From Mycobacterium sp. GA-1285 (lineage in GTDB: Bacteria; Actinomycetota; Actinomycetes; Mycobacteriales; Mycobacteriaceae): a stretch of 64,000 nt of DNA. The number at the start of each line of letters is the position of its first letter. Position 1 is the first letter of the stretch. A model generated the notes under the pieces. It did no database searches. It was not told the DNA's origin and was given only the letters and a program-made list of their open reading frames with translations. The stretch lies in the NCBI RefSeq assembly GCF_001499905.1, contig NZ_LQIS01000008.1:1-64000 (forward strand), read 5' to 3'. The position numbers and the translations under genes were made by a program. Shown here piece after piece: positions 35,219-43,833 of this stretch.

Positions 35219-35994
35219 CAGCCTCCTGTCACTTTGATGTCCTGGCCGGTGATCGCTGACGCGGCGTCGGAGGCCAGCCAGACGGAGACGTCCGCGACCT
35301 CTTCCGGGCGGATCAGCCGGCCCATCTTGGTCGACGCGACCAGCCTGCGTCGCACCTCGTCCGGACTCACCCCATCGGCGGCCGCCCGCCGGGCCAGGTA
35401 GTTGTCGACCAACTGACCCTCCACCGTGCCGACCACCAGCGTGTTGACCCGGATCCCGGCGGTCCCCACTTCCAGTGCCAGCGTCTGCCCCAATGCGCTC
35501 AATGCCAGCTTGGCCGAGGCATAATGGGCCTTCTGCGGTTGCACCGTACGCGCCGCGGCCGAAGAGAGGAACTGGATATTGCCGCTCCTGGCCGGAATCA
35601 TTGCCTGCCGCAGTGCCTCTCGCGACAACACCATCGGGGCGACGAGATTCGTTGTAAGCACCTCGTTCCAGTTGTCGACGGTCGCCTCCGCGACCGGCTG
35701 ATCGGTGCCCGGCACCGCGGCGTTGTTGACCAGGACATCGAGACGCCCCCAGCGGGACATGATCGCGGAAACGACGTCCCCGCACTGACTCTCGTCCCGG
35801 ATGTCGGCGACGTGCACCGAGGCATGCCCACCGTCCTCGGCGATCACGTCCGCGGTCACCGCCAGTTGGTCAGGCCGCCGCGCGACCAACGCGACCGTGG
35901 CGCCGCTGCGCGCGTACCGCCGCGCGATCACACGGCCGATTCCGCCGCTCGCGCCGGTGACGACGACGACGCTGTTCGCGAAGTCCGCACTCAT
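35218..35994 (-). CDS. SDR
   Basis: This 258-residue classical SDR has GASGGIG, NNAAVPGTDQPV, IQFLSSAAA (Ser) and YASAKLALS (Tyr-x3-Lys), and ends ITGQDIKVTGG. ALVARR after strand 2, with Arg residues, favours NADP(H). ATG 35994 is used; a GTG at 36000 overlaps the previous stop by one base. It lies between another SDR and the SnoaL gene on one mRNA. Confidence 0.85.
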   Translation of the reverse strand: MSADFANSVVVVTGASGGIGRVIARRYARSGATVALVARRPDQLAVTADVIAEDGGHASVHVADIRDESQCGDVVSAIMSRWGRLDVLVNNAAVPGTDQPVAEATVDNWNEVLTTNLVAPMVLSREALRQAMIPARSGNIQFLSSAAARTVQPQKAHYASAKLALSALGQTLALEVGTAGIRVNTLVVGTVEGQLVDNYLARRAAADGVSPDEVRRRLVASTKMGRLIRPEEVADVSVWLASDAASAITGQDIKVTGG

Positions 35995-35999
35995 GGCCA

Positions 36000-36821
36000 C
36001 TACCCGTCCAACAGCATCTTCGCCATCGGCGTGCCTGCGGGGAACACCTCGGTGATACCGGCGCTGAGATATCCCGAGTCGGTCACCATTGTGATGCCGT
36101 TGACGACGCGCGCCGCATCACTGCACAGGAACAGCAGCGGGTAGGCCTGTTCCATCGGCGTGGCGGCGTCCACGCCGACTTTCGCGCGGTAGTCGGCACC
36201 GAAGTCGAGCCAGAGTTCCGCATTGGCCTGCGCCAGTGGCGTGTCGGTGGGACCGGGGCAGATGGCGTTGATGCGGATGCCGTCGGAGATGAGATCCATG
36301 GCCTCGCGCGCCACGTACGCGCATACCGCCTGTTTGGTGAACATGTAGTGCGCACAACCGTTGTCGACCGCCCACGCGGCGGCGGTGTCGAAGTCCACGA
36401 TGTCGAGGAACTCGGTGAGCTGCGGCAGGTTCGACCGCCAGGCGAGCCCGGCCGCCGACGAGATGAACCCGATCGCACTGCCCCGGGGGAGCATGTCCTC
36501 GGCGCGCAGTCGCTCGATGAGGTGGCGGTGACCGATGAAGTTGATGCGCTCGATGCCGGGACCGTCCGCCACGCCCGCGCACGCGAAGAGGGCGTTGACG
36601 GTGCCCCCGCATTCGGCCACCGCAGTGTCGATGCTGTTCCGGTCCGCCAGATTCACTCGGATTGCAGTGACGCCGGGCAGGTCGCAGTCGGCGTAGTCCA
36701 TGACGACGACGTCGGCACCCGCGTCCTGAGCGAGCCGAGCTGTGGCATTGCCCATCCCGGTGGCGCCACCGACGACGACGACACGCTTGTCTCGATAGGA
36801 GAAGGCGTCGAACAGGCTCAT
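36000..36821 (-). CDS. Atypical SDR (hydroxysteroid-dehydrogenase-like)
   Basis: This 273-residue SDR has VVVVGGATGMGNATARLAQDAGADVVVMDYAD, a short CAGVAD motif, FISSAAGLAW (Ser) and YMFTKQAV (Tyr-x3-Lys). The extended segment before the Tyr (about 30 residues with LTEFLDIVDFDTAAAWAVDNG) is typical of the 3-alpha-hydroxysteroid-dehydrogenase type of SDR. GGAGG precedes the ATG. It is the first gene of the five-gene minus unit ending in the adenylate cyclase, fired from the divergent promoter shared with the phosphotransferase-like gene. Confidence 0.83.
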   Translation of the reverse strand: MSLFDAFSYRDKRVVVVGGATGMGNATARLAQDAGADVVVMDYADCDLPGVTAIRVNLADRNSIDTAVAECGGTVNALFACAGVADGPGIERINFIGHRHLIERLRAEDMLPRGSAIGFISSAAGLAWRSNLPQLTEFLDIVDFDTAAAWAVDNGCAHYMFTKQAVCAYVAREAMDLISDGIRINAICPGPTDTPLAQANAELWLDFGADYRAKVGVDAATPMEQAYPLLFLCSDAARVVNGITMVTDSGYLSAGITEVFPAGTPMAKMLLDG

Positions 36822-36888
36822 GATGCCTCCAGTGTGGTCGCTGCCGTTCGGCGGCGGAGTCTTTCAGATATTACGAGAGCACACTATC

Positions 36889-36901
36889 TGTACTATTGTC
36901 C
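36889..36901. promoter_or_regulatory. TGTTC-repeat-like element, divergent SDR/phosphotransferase promoter
   Basis: TGTAC-TAT-TGTCC on the + strand, two mismatches from the core repeat, ending one base before GTG 36903. CAGATA at 36865-36870 and TATCTG at 36885-36890 make an additional inverted repeat in the same gap. Confidence 0.45.
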
Positions 36902-36902
36902 A

Positions 36903-38243
36903 GTGACTGAACACGGCGTGGACTCCGTCGTTGAGGACTGGATCTCAGCGAATATCGGACCGGTGCGCACCATCGAACGCCACCACCGTTGGCGGCCCGC
37001 GTGGTTCGTCACCGCAGACCGCGGCGGTCGGGAGGTCGGCCTCTACGTCCGGGGAGATCGCGAGGGGTTCGGGTTCGCCAGCGTCGCGGCGGAGGCAGCG
37101 ATCCTGCGGGTGATGGAGGCGCACCAGATCCCCGTCCCCCACGTACACGGGGAGATCCCCGAGGCATCGGCGGTCGTGATGGACCTGTTGCCGGGAGCGC
37201 CGAATCCGTGTCACACCGACGATGCTCACGGCATCGACGCGATCATGGACGCCTACGTCGACGCACTCGTGCGTACCCACTCCATCGACCCGGCGGCGTT
37301 CGCGGCTGCGAACCTGCGCATCCCCGACGGTGCACGTGCGCTTGCCCTCGACCATTTCGAGACATTCGTGGCCCGCTATCGGAACAACAAGCGGCGCCCG
37401 GAACCGTTACTGGAGTTCGCACTCGGATGGCTGCGGCGCAACGCCCCGGCCCACCGGTCGACCCCGTCGTTCGTTCTCGGTGACACCGGGCAGTACATGG
37501 CAGCCGACGGTCGGATCACCGGCCTGATCGACGTCGAACTCGCCCACATCGGTGACGTCTGCCACGATCTCGCGGGCCTGCGATTGCGCAACGTGACGGA
37601 GCCGATGGGCGACCTCGGCCGGGTGTTGAGGCGTTACGAGGCGGCCTCCGGGACACCGTTGGACCGGGCCGCGATCGAGTTCCACACCGCCAAGTTCGCG
37701 CTCTGCACGCCGCTCGGTGTCGCGATCGTTCTGCATCTGGACTTACCGCTGACTGACATCGTCCAGTACATCGAGTGGTTCCATCTCCTATCGCTGCACG
37801 CGATCGAATCGATCGCCCGACAGGCCGACGTCCAGCTATCGGCCGTGTCGTTACCCGAGCCGATGCCCACGGCCTACCCCGGCGCGATCGTCGGCCTGGC
37901 ATCTATGGTGGAGTCACTCGAAGTGCCAGCCGGTATCGCCGAGTACCAGCGTTCCGCCGTGGCGAAGGTTGCGCGATTGTGTCACCGCGTGAGCGAGTAC
38001 GCACACGCCATCGACGCCGCCGACCTCGATGACATCCAGGATCTGCTCGGGAGTCGACCCGCCGACCGCGCGGAGGGCGACGAAACCCTCGAGAAGTTCG
38101 TCCGCACCGGGGCGCCGCATCACGACCCCGCATTGATTGCACTGCTACACCGTCGGGTGATGCGACAACTCCTGCTCATGGAACCGCTCCTGACCGGCGG
38201 TCGGATCGGGCACGTGACACCGCTGAGCGAACTGCTCGGCTAA
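36903..38243 (+). CDS. APH/ACAD10-like phosphotransferase-family protein with altered active site
   Basis: This 446-residue protein has the APH kinase-like fold: RHHRWRPAWFVTADRG, VPHVHGEIPEASAVVMDLLPGA, then VLGDTGQYMAADGRITGLIDVELAHIGDVCHDLAG. Normal members have H-G-D-x4-N at the VLGDTGQY segment; here His is Leu and the Asn position is Tyr, though the Asp remains. It may bind but poorly phosphorylate its ligand. Homologues in mycobacteria lie beside acyl-CoA dehydrogenase genes. GTG 36903 is chosen because similarity begins there; the frame opens back to 36348 through the divergent SDR gene, which is not credible. Confidence 0.8.
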   Translation: MTEHGVDSVVEDWISANIGPVRTIERHHRWRPAWFVTADRGGREVGLYVRGDREGFGFASVAAEAAILRVMEAHQIPVPHVHGEIPEASAVVMDLLPGAPNPCHTDDAHGIDAIMDAYVDALVRTHSIDPAAFAAANLRIPDGARALALDHFETFVARYRNNKRRPEPLLEFALGWLRRNAPAHRSTPSFVLGDTGQYMAADGRITGLIDVELAHIGDVCHDLAGLRLRNVTEPMGDLGRVLRRYEAASGTPLDRAAIEFHTAKFALCTPLGVAIVLHLDLPLTDIVQYIEWFHLLSLHAIESIARQADVQLSAVSLPEPMPTAYPGAIVGLASMVESLEVPAGIAEYQRSAVAKVARLCHRVSEYAHAIDAADLDDIQDLLGSRPADRAEGDETLEKFVRTGAPHHDPALIALLHRRVMRQLLLMEPLLTGGRIGHVTPLSELLG

Positions 38244-38432
38244 GCGGTCAGCATGACGTACGTCTCGGTTTCACCCACAACACACGATTGCATGTTTCGT
38301 CAATGGCGGCCTCGAGACCGTGCTGGGCTTGACTTTGATGAGCAGCAGAATCCGCACGGCGAATGTCGCACTGTCGATCGCGTACCCGATCTATCTGACG
38401 CTCAACGTATTACGTGCCAGGCTGCGCTGAGC

Positions 38433-39725
38433 TCACCGCACCGGGGTGAGCCGGACCGCGAGCCGCGTGGGCCCACGCAACGAGCTGTGCCGCGACCACG
38501 TCGTGTCGCCAACCGCGTCGATCCGCGACACCCGGGAAACGAGTTCACGTAGAACCGCTTGAGCCTCCATCCTCGCCAGCGGAGCACCCAGACACATGTG
38601 CGCACCGTAGCCGAAGGCGATGTGCGTCTGAGGGTTTCGGTCCGCACGGTACTGATCAGGGTCCTCGAACGCGATGGGGTCGCGGTTCGCCGCGCCGAAC
38701 AACAGGAGAACTCGAGAACCACGGGGTATCGTGACGCCGGCGATCTCGTAATCGGCGCAGGTGTACCGGTAGAGGTTCTGGATCGGCGTCGTCACACGCA
38801 ACTGCTCCTCGACCGCCATGGGGATGAGGTCGGGGTCGGCTCGGATCATGTCGTACTGGTCGGGATTGTGCGCCAAGGTGTCGAACATGCCGCCCAGCAG
38901 GTTTGTTGTTGTTTCGTTGCCCGCGATCAGCAGGTGAATCGCGATGAGGAACAGCTGCTCATCGGTGAGGCTGCCGTCGCTGTTGTGTTCGAGCAGGCGA
39001 CCCAATACGGTGCCGGAGCCCTTCAACCCACCGTGGGCGAACTGGTTAAGGAAATAGCGACGCAGGGCGCCCATCGCGGCCATCGACTTCACCGCATCGA
39101 TCACTCCGCGCGGCGTGGGTGAGAAGTTCATGATGCCAACGCCGGCCTCCGACCAGCGCCGAAAGTCGTCGGCATCGCACTCCGGTATGCCGAGGATCTG
39201 CGCGATCATCCGGATGGGCATCGGAATTGCCAGCCGCTGCACCACATCACAGCCGGGGTCGTCGATGACCTCGGTGACGAGTTCGGTCGCCAGCTTCTCC
39301 GTCATCCCCTTCCAGCTATCCATCGCGCCCTTACTGAAGCCCGGCTGGACCTGCTTGCGCAGCCGGGCATGCTCGTCTCCGTCGGTCAGTACAGCGAGCG
39401 GTGCCGAGAATTTGAGCCGGGTGACGCCTTCGGCGCTCGTCACGTACTCCGTATCGCGCAGAGCGGTCCGGACATCGTCGAGTCGGCTCAGAATGAAATT
39501 GGACCGCCGGGGGTTGTAGTGGACCCGACCGCTGCGATGGAGTCTCCGGTAGGCCTCAAACGGCGCAGACGCCGTCGCGGGATCCATCGGATCGAAGTCG
39601 GTGTTGACCGCGCCCGTCCACCCCCGATAGCCCCGCGCGCGGTTCTGCACGGCTGCAACGACATTCATCCGGACCGCGTTGGCGAAGGGCCCGATCACCC
39701 CGGGAGTGATCTGCATGCCTGCCAT
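38433..39725 (-). CDS. Cytochrome P450
   Basis: This 430-residue P450 has AGNETT (268-273), EEQLR (306-310) and the heme loop FGYGAHMCLG with Cys378. Residues 1-40 are a longer leader than in the other P450s and carry a weak hydrophobic stretch (VIGPFANAVRMNVVAAV), possibly membrane-associated. It lies five bases after the stop of a crotonase gene in a P450/crotonase/P450 unit. The convergent phosphotransferase gene ends 189 bases away. Confidence 0.9.
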   Translation of the reverse strand: MAGMQITPGVIGPFANAVRMNVVAAVQNRARGYRGWTGAVNTDFDPMDPATASAPFEAYRRLHRSGRVHYNPRRSNFILSRLDDVRTALRDTEYVTSAEGVTRLKFSAPLAVLTDGDEHARLRKQVQPGFSKGAMDSWKGMTEKLATELVTEVIDDPGCDVVQRLAIPMPIRMIAQILGIPECDADDFRRWSEAGVGIMNFSPTPRGVIDAVKSMAAMGALRRYFLNQFAHGGLKGSGTVLGRLLEHNSDGSLTDEQLFLIAIHLLIAGNETTTNLLGGMFDTLAHNPDQYDMIRADPDLIPMAVEEQLRVTTPIQNLYRYTCADYEIAGVTIPRGSRVLLLFGAANRDPIAFEDPDQYRADRNPQTHIAFGYGAHMCLGAPLARMEAQAVLRELVSRVSRIDAVGDTTWSRHSSLRGPTRLAVRLTPVR

Positions 39726-39730
39726 CGCCG

Positions 39731-40531
39731 CTACCGTCCGCGGAACGTCGGGTCGCGTTTCTCCATGAAGGCCGCCATCCCCTCCTCGACGTCATCGGTG
39801 GCCGCCACCTGCTCGACGAGAAGTGCCTCGGTGTCGAAGGCCGCCGCGCGGTCCATGTCGAGGGCTTGGTTGAGCATCGCCTTGGCGGCGGCGATCCCGC
39901 GGGTCGCGCCGCGCGCGAGGCGCTGGGCCCAGGCCGTCACTTCCGCGGTGAGCTGATCGTCGGCGACGACCTTGTTGACCAACCCGATGCGATGCGCCTC
40001 CTGGGCGCTGATCTCCTCGCCGAACATCAGCAGTTCCTTGGCGATGTTGAACGGCACCTTCCGCGCGAGCAGGTAGGCGGCACCACCGTCGGGCGCCAGG
40101 CCGCGTCGCACGAACAGCTCAATCAGCCGCGCACTTTCGGCGGCCACGATCAGGTCGCACGCCAGGACCATGCTCGCGCCGACACCGGCCGCGACGCCGT
40201 TCAGTCCGCAGACGACCGGTTTCTCGCAGTCCAATATCGCCGACACCACGGCCTGCGATCCGGTGCGAAGCCTGCGCGCGGCGTCGCCGGCGACCCGGTC
40301 CTGGCTCGGCCGCATCTCGGGGTCGCGGAGGTTGGGGCCGGTGCAGAAGTGCCTGGTGCCCGCGCCGGTGAACACGACGGCACGGATATCGGGATCGCTC
40401 GACGCGCGCTCCAAGTTGTCGATGAGGTCCCGCTGCATCGCCCGGGTCACGGAGTTGCCGACGTCCGGGCGGTCCAGCACCAACCACCGGACCCCGTCCT
40501 CGGTGCGCAAGGTCAGTCCGGTGGCGCTCAC
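39731..40531 (-). CDS. Enoyl-CoA hydratase/isomerase (crotonase)
   Basis: This 266-residue crotonase has WLVLDRPDVGNSV, FTGAGTRHFCTGPNLRD and CGLNGVAAGVGASMVLACDLIVAAESARLIELFVRRGLAPDGG. One Asp/Glu pair consistent with hydratase chemistry (ELFVRRGLAPDGG) is visible. GTG 40531 overlaps the upstream P450 stop as GTGA; the longer frame to 40609 lies inside that P450 gene. Position between two P450 genes links it to processing of a hydroxylated acyl-CoA. Confidence 0.85.
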   Translation of the reverse strand: MSATGLTLRTEDGVRWLVLDRPDVGNSVTRAMQRDLIDNLERASSDPDIRAVVFTGAGTRHFCTGPNLRDPEMRPSQDRVAGDAARRLRTGSQAVVSAILDCEKPVVCGLNGVAAGVGASMVLACDLIVAAESARLIELFVRRGLAPDGGAAYLLARKVPFNIAKELLMFGEEISAQEAHRIGLVNKVVADDQLTAEVTAWAQRLARGATRGIAAAKAMLNQALDMDRAAAFDTEALLVEQVAATDDVEEGMAAFMEKRDPTFRGR

Positions 40532-41724
40532 AGCAGGATCGGCACGCTCGCCGGACCGCGCACCGAGTTGGTGTGGACATATTCGACGGCGTCCTCGTCC
40601 ACCTCCCACGTCGGGAAGCGGGCCAGGGTCTCCTCGATGGCCACTCTGGCCTCCAGTCGGGCGAGCGCGGCGCCCAGGCAGAAGTGCGCGCCGTGGCCGA
40701 AGCTGACGTGGCGGATGCCGGTCCGGTTGACGTCGAAGACTTCCGGGTTCGGATACTGGCGTTCGTCACGCCCGGCCGAGCCCGTCAACAGCGCGACCTT
40801 GGAGCCGGCCGGTATGACGGTGTCGTGAAAGGTGGTGTCGTGCAGCGTGAAGCGGCCCTGCACGGGCGACGGTGCCTCGTATCGCAGTAGTTCCTCGACC
40901 GCGCCGCCGATGAGGCCGGGGTTCTCGACGAGCTTTGCGCGTTCACCCGGAAAGCGCGCGAGTGTCAACGCTGTCCAGCCGAGCAGTCGCGCGACGGTCT
41001 CGTTGCCCGCGACGTTGATGAGCGCGATGAAGAACAGTACTTCGCCGTCGTCGAGACGACGAGTTGCTCGGCCAGGCTGCACTAGGTCGGAATCCATCAG
41101 GTTACTGACGATATCGCTGGTGCTGTTCACACGGCGCTTCTGAATTTGTTCTTTGTAATACCCGAAGAGCTTCTCGTTGGCCTGTTGGCCCAATTCGCTG
41201 AGCTCCGCCGTGCCCTCCTCGCGGTGGAGCTGTAAATCCGTCCACTCGCGCAGATTGTCATGGTCTTCTTCCGGGAAGCCCAACAGCGAACTGATCACCA
41301 TGACCGGCAGCTTCATCGAGAAGTCGCGGACGTAGTCGAACCCCCCGCTGCCGACATGGGGATCCAGATATCCGCGGCATAGCATGCGCACCCGGTCCTC
41401 GAGCTCGGCGATCTTGCTACGAAAAAAGGTGCGATTGACCATTTTTCGCATCGCGGTGTGGTCGGGCGGGTCCATCATGATCATCGCCTTCGGCGACGGC
41501 CACGGCTCGGGGGTGATTCCGTCCAGGGTGATGCCGTGCTCCGACGAGAACGTCTCGGTGTCCAGGGAGGCCGACAACACGTCGTCGAACCGGCTCAATG
41601 CGTAAAAGTCGTACTGCTCGTTGTAGTAGACAGGCGCCTCATCGCGCAGTCGTCGCCACACCTCGTAGGGATTCTTGTGCAGGGCACGGTCGAACGGATC
41701 CCAGCGCAACTCCGCTGTCACCAT
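40528..41724 (-). CDS. Cytochrome P450
   Basis: This 398-residue P450 has AGNETV (239-244), EELLR (277-281) and the heme loop FGHGAHFCLG with Cys349. MMDPPDHTAMRKMVNRTF marks the C-helix. It resembles the mycobacterial CYPs near steroid and fatty-acid genes, without a firm subfamily. ATG 41724 has GGAAAGGA upstream; the reading frame extends to 41844 through the divergent promoter and is not used. It is the first gene of a P450/crotonase/P450 unit. Confidence 0.9.
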   Translation of the reverse strand: MVTAELRWDPFDRALHKNPYEVWRRLRDEAPVYYNEQYDFYALSRFDDVLSASLDTETFSSEHGITLDGITPEPWPSPKAMIMMDPPDHTAMRKMVNRTFFRSKIAELEDRVRMLCRGYLDPHVGSGGFDYVRDFSMKLPVMVISSLLGFPEEDHDNLREWTDLQLHREEGTAELSELGQQANEKLFGYYKEQIQKRRVNSTSDIVSNLMDSDLVQPGRATRRLDDGEVLFFIALINVAGNETVARLLGWTALTLARFPGERAKLVENPGLIGGAVEELLRYEAPSPVQGRFTLHDTTFHDTVIPAGSKVALLTGSAGRDERQYPNPEVFDVNRTGIRHVSFGHGAHFCLGAALARLEARVAIEETLARFPTWEVDEDAVEYVHTNSVRGPASVPILL

Positions 41725-41755
41725 CGGCTGGTCCTTTCCTGGGTGGACAGGCGTT

Positions 41756-41768
41756 AAACAATGGTACA
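41756..41768. promoter_or_regulatory. TGTTC-repeat-like element, P450/crotonase divergent promoter
   Basis: On the minus strand this reads TGTAC-CAT-TGTTT, two mismatches from the repeat. It sits centrally between the starts at 41724 and 41816. Confidence 0.45.
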
Positions 41769-41815
41769 CTCCGCGTAATTCTGTACAACAAGGAAGTCGA
41801 GGAGGGACGGGCAGG

Positions 41816-42628
41816 TTGGAAACGCGGACCCTGGACCATGTCATCTATGAGAAGGACGGTCCGATCGCCCGGATCATTCTGAACAATCCCGAACGTGCCA
41901 ACGCCCAGACCTCCCAGATGGTGCACAGCGTCAACGAGGCGCTCGACGACGCGCAGTACGACTATGACATCAAGGTAGTCATCATCAAGGCCAACGGAAA
42001 AGGCTTCTGCTCGGGTCATGTACCCGACGGCAGCTACCCGGAGTTCAAGGCCGAACTGGACGCCTCGGGCAAAGTGTGGCGCTCCGCTGCACAACTGTTC
42101 TTGTGGCCGGTGTTGAAGCTGTGGGAGTTCCCGAAACCGGTCATCGCTCAGGTGCACGGATACGCGATCGGCGGCGGCACCACCTGGGCGTTGCTGCCCG
42201 AGATCACCGTCTGTTCCGACGACGCCTGGTTCCAGATGCCGCTGGTGCCAGGGTTCGGGCTGCCGGGGGCCGAGACGATGTTCGAGCCCTGGGTGTTCAT
42301 GAACTACAAGCGTGCCGCGGAGTACCTCTATACCGCGCAGAAGATCTCGGCCGAGCAGGCCCTCGAGTTCGGGTTGGTCAACCGCGTCGTGCCGGCCGAT
42401 GAATTGGAGAGCACGGTAGAGGAACTGGCCACCAGGATCGCCAAGGCGCCGTTGATCACGCTGCAGGCCACGAAGGCGGGCATCATGCGCGCCTGGGAGA
42501 CCATGGGCTTTCGCATCCACCAGCAGGCCACCAACGACCTGCAGGCGGTGGTCACCGGGTCGAAGGAGTTCCAGGAGTACATGCGGGAGCTGATGACAAG
42601 GGCGGCCAAACCCGCCGACCGGGTCTGA
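41816..42628 (+). CDS. Enoyl-CoA hydratase/isomerase (crotonase)
   Basis: This 270-residue crotonase has YEKDGPIARIILNNPERANAQ, IIKANGKGFCSGH and AQVHGYAIGGGTTWALLPEITVCSDDAWFQMPLVPGFGLPGAET. TTG 41816 is the start because GAGGAGGG lies upstream and the sequence is conserved from there; the ORF opens to 41675 inside the opposite P450 gene. It precedes an acyl-CoA dehydrogenase gene by two bases. It probably hydrates the product of that dehydrogenase. Confidence 0.85.
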   Translation: METRTLDHVIYEKDGPIARIILNNPERANAQTSQMVHSVNEALDDAQYDYDIKVVIIKANGKGFCSGHVPDGSYPEFKAELDASGKVWRSAAQLFLWPVLKLWEFPKPVIAQVHGYAIGGGTTWALLPEITVCSDDAWFQMPLVPGFGLPGAETMFEPWVFMNYKRAAEYLYTAQKISAEQALEFGLVNRVVPADELESTVEELATRIAKAPLITLQATKAGIMRAWETMGFRIHQQATNDLQAVVTGSKEFQEYMRELMTRAAKPADRV

Positions 42629-42630
42629 GC

Positions 42631-43833
42631 GTGCCGCTCAAGCCGATCGTGCGGTTCGGCGGCGGGGAACACGTCGAGCGGTTGCGCGAGTCGGTCCGCA
42701 ACTGGCTGGCCGACAACTTGCCTGACGAGTTCCGCCGCACCGCCGCCAACCCTGACTACTTGGCCCGGGAAGGCCACGAACGGGCGGTGGCATTCTGTCG
42801 CAAGCTGCACGCCCAGGGCTGGTTCGTTCCGCACTGGCCCGCGAAGTACGAGGGCGGCGGCCTCGGCGTCGCCGAACAGGTGGTGATCAGGGAGGAACTC
42901 GCATACGCGGGGGCGCCGCTGGTCAACACCAACGGGGTGAACATGCTGGCGCCGGTGCTTTTTCGCTTCGGTACCCCCGAACAACAGCAGGAGCACCTGC
43001 CGCTGATCGCGCGCTCGGAGCGGATGTGGGCACAGGGGTACTCCGAACCCGAAGCCGGATCCGATCTGGCCGCGTTGCGGATGACCGCGCGTCGCGACGG
43101 CGATCACTACGTGCTCAACGGGCAGAAGACGTGGACGAGCAACGGCGTGCTGGCCGACTGGATCTTCGTGCTCGCCAGGACCTCGCCCGTGGGCGAGAAA
43201 CGGCAGGCCGGGATCTCGTTCTTCCTCGTCGACTTGTTCAGCCCGGGCATCACCCGCCGGCCCATCAGATCGATGACGGGCTACCCGACGTTCGCCGAGG
43301 AGTTCTTCGACGATGTGCGGGTGCCCGCGACGAACCTGGTCGGCGCGGAGGGTGACGGGTGGAAGGTCGCCAAGGCCCTGCTGAACGCCGAACGATCGAA
43401 CGTGACCCGTGCCGCGCAGGCGCAGCGCTATCTCGACGAGCTCGTCGACTGGTGCCATGCGCAGCGCGGGAAACCCCATGACCCGCTGGCGGATCCGACC
43501 AACCGGCTGGCGCTGGCACGGGCGGTCGAGCGGGTGGAGGTGGGACGGATTCTGTCCTACCGGATCGCACATCTACAGGCGGCGGGATCGCTGGATCCGG
43601 CGCTGCCGTCGCTGTCCAAGCTGTACCACTCGGAACGGACTGCCGAGCTTCGCGCACTCGGCGCCCAAATCCTGGGCCCCGCGGGCGCGCTGATGCCCGA
43701 CGACCCCGAGGCCGTGCTGCACGGTCACTTCTCGGAAGGTCTGCTGCTGTCGCTGCTGCACACCATCGGCGGCGGCACCAGCGAGATTCAGCGGGACCTG
43801 ATCTCTACCACTGGTCTCGGGCTGCCGCGCTAG
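42631..43833 (+). CDS. Acyl-CoA dehydrogenase
   Basis: This 400-residue dehydrogenase has GWFVPHWPAKYEGGGLG, MWAQGYSEPEAGSDLAALRMTA, GQKTWTSNGVLADW and GGGTSEIQRDLISTTGLGLPR. All motifs of the complete subunit type are present and no partner subunit is adjacent, so it may be a homotetramer or pair with a remote gene. GTG start at 42631. Its 3' end overlaps the convergent crotonase gene by 29 bases. Confidence 0.9.
   Translation: MPLKPIVRFGGGEHVERLRESVRNWLADNLPDEFRRTAANPDYLAREGHERAVAFCRKLHAQGWFVPHWPAKYEGGGLGVAEQVVIREELAYAGAPLVNTNGVNMLAPVLFRFGTPEQQQEHLPLIARSERMWAQGYSEPEAGSDLAALRMTARRDGDHYVLNGQKTWTSNGVLADWIFVLARTSPVGEKRQAGISFFLVDLFSPGITRRPIRSMTGYPTFAEEFFDDVRVPATNLVGAEGDGWKVAKALLNAERSNVTRAAQAQRYLDELVDWCHAQRGKPHDPLADPTNRLALARAVERVEVGRILSYRIAHLQAAGSLDPALPSLSKLYHSERTAELRALGAQILGPAGALMPDDPEAVLHGHFSEGLLLSLLHTIGGGTSEIQRDLISTTGLGLPR

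Noticed and set aside
36348..36902. N-terminal extension of the phosphotransferase-like gene
   Set aside because: The extension is antisense to a conserved SDR gene and has no similarity to the APH family. GTG 36903 gives the expected length.
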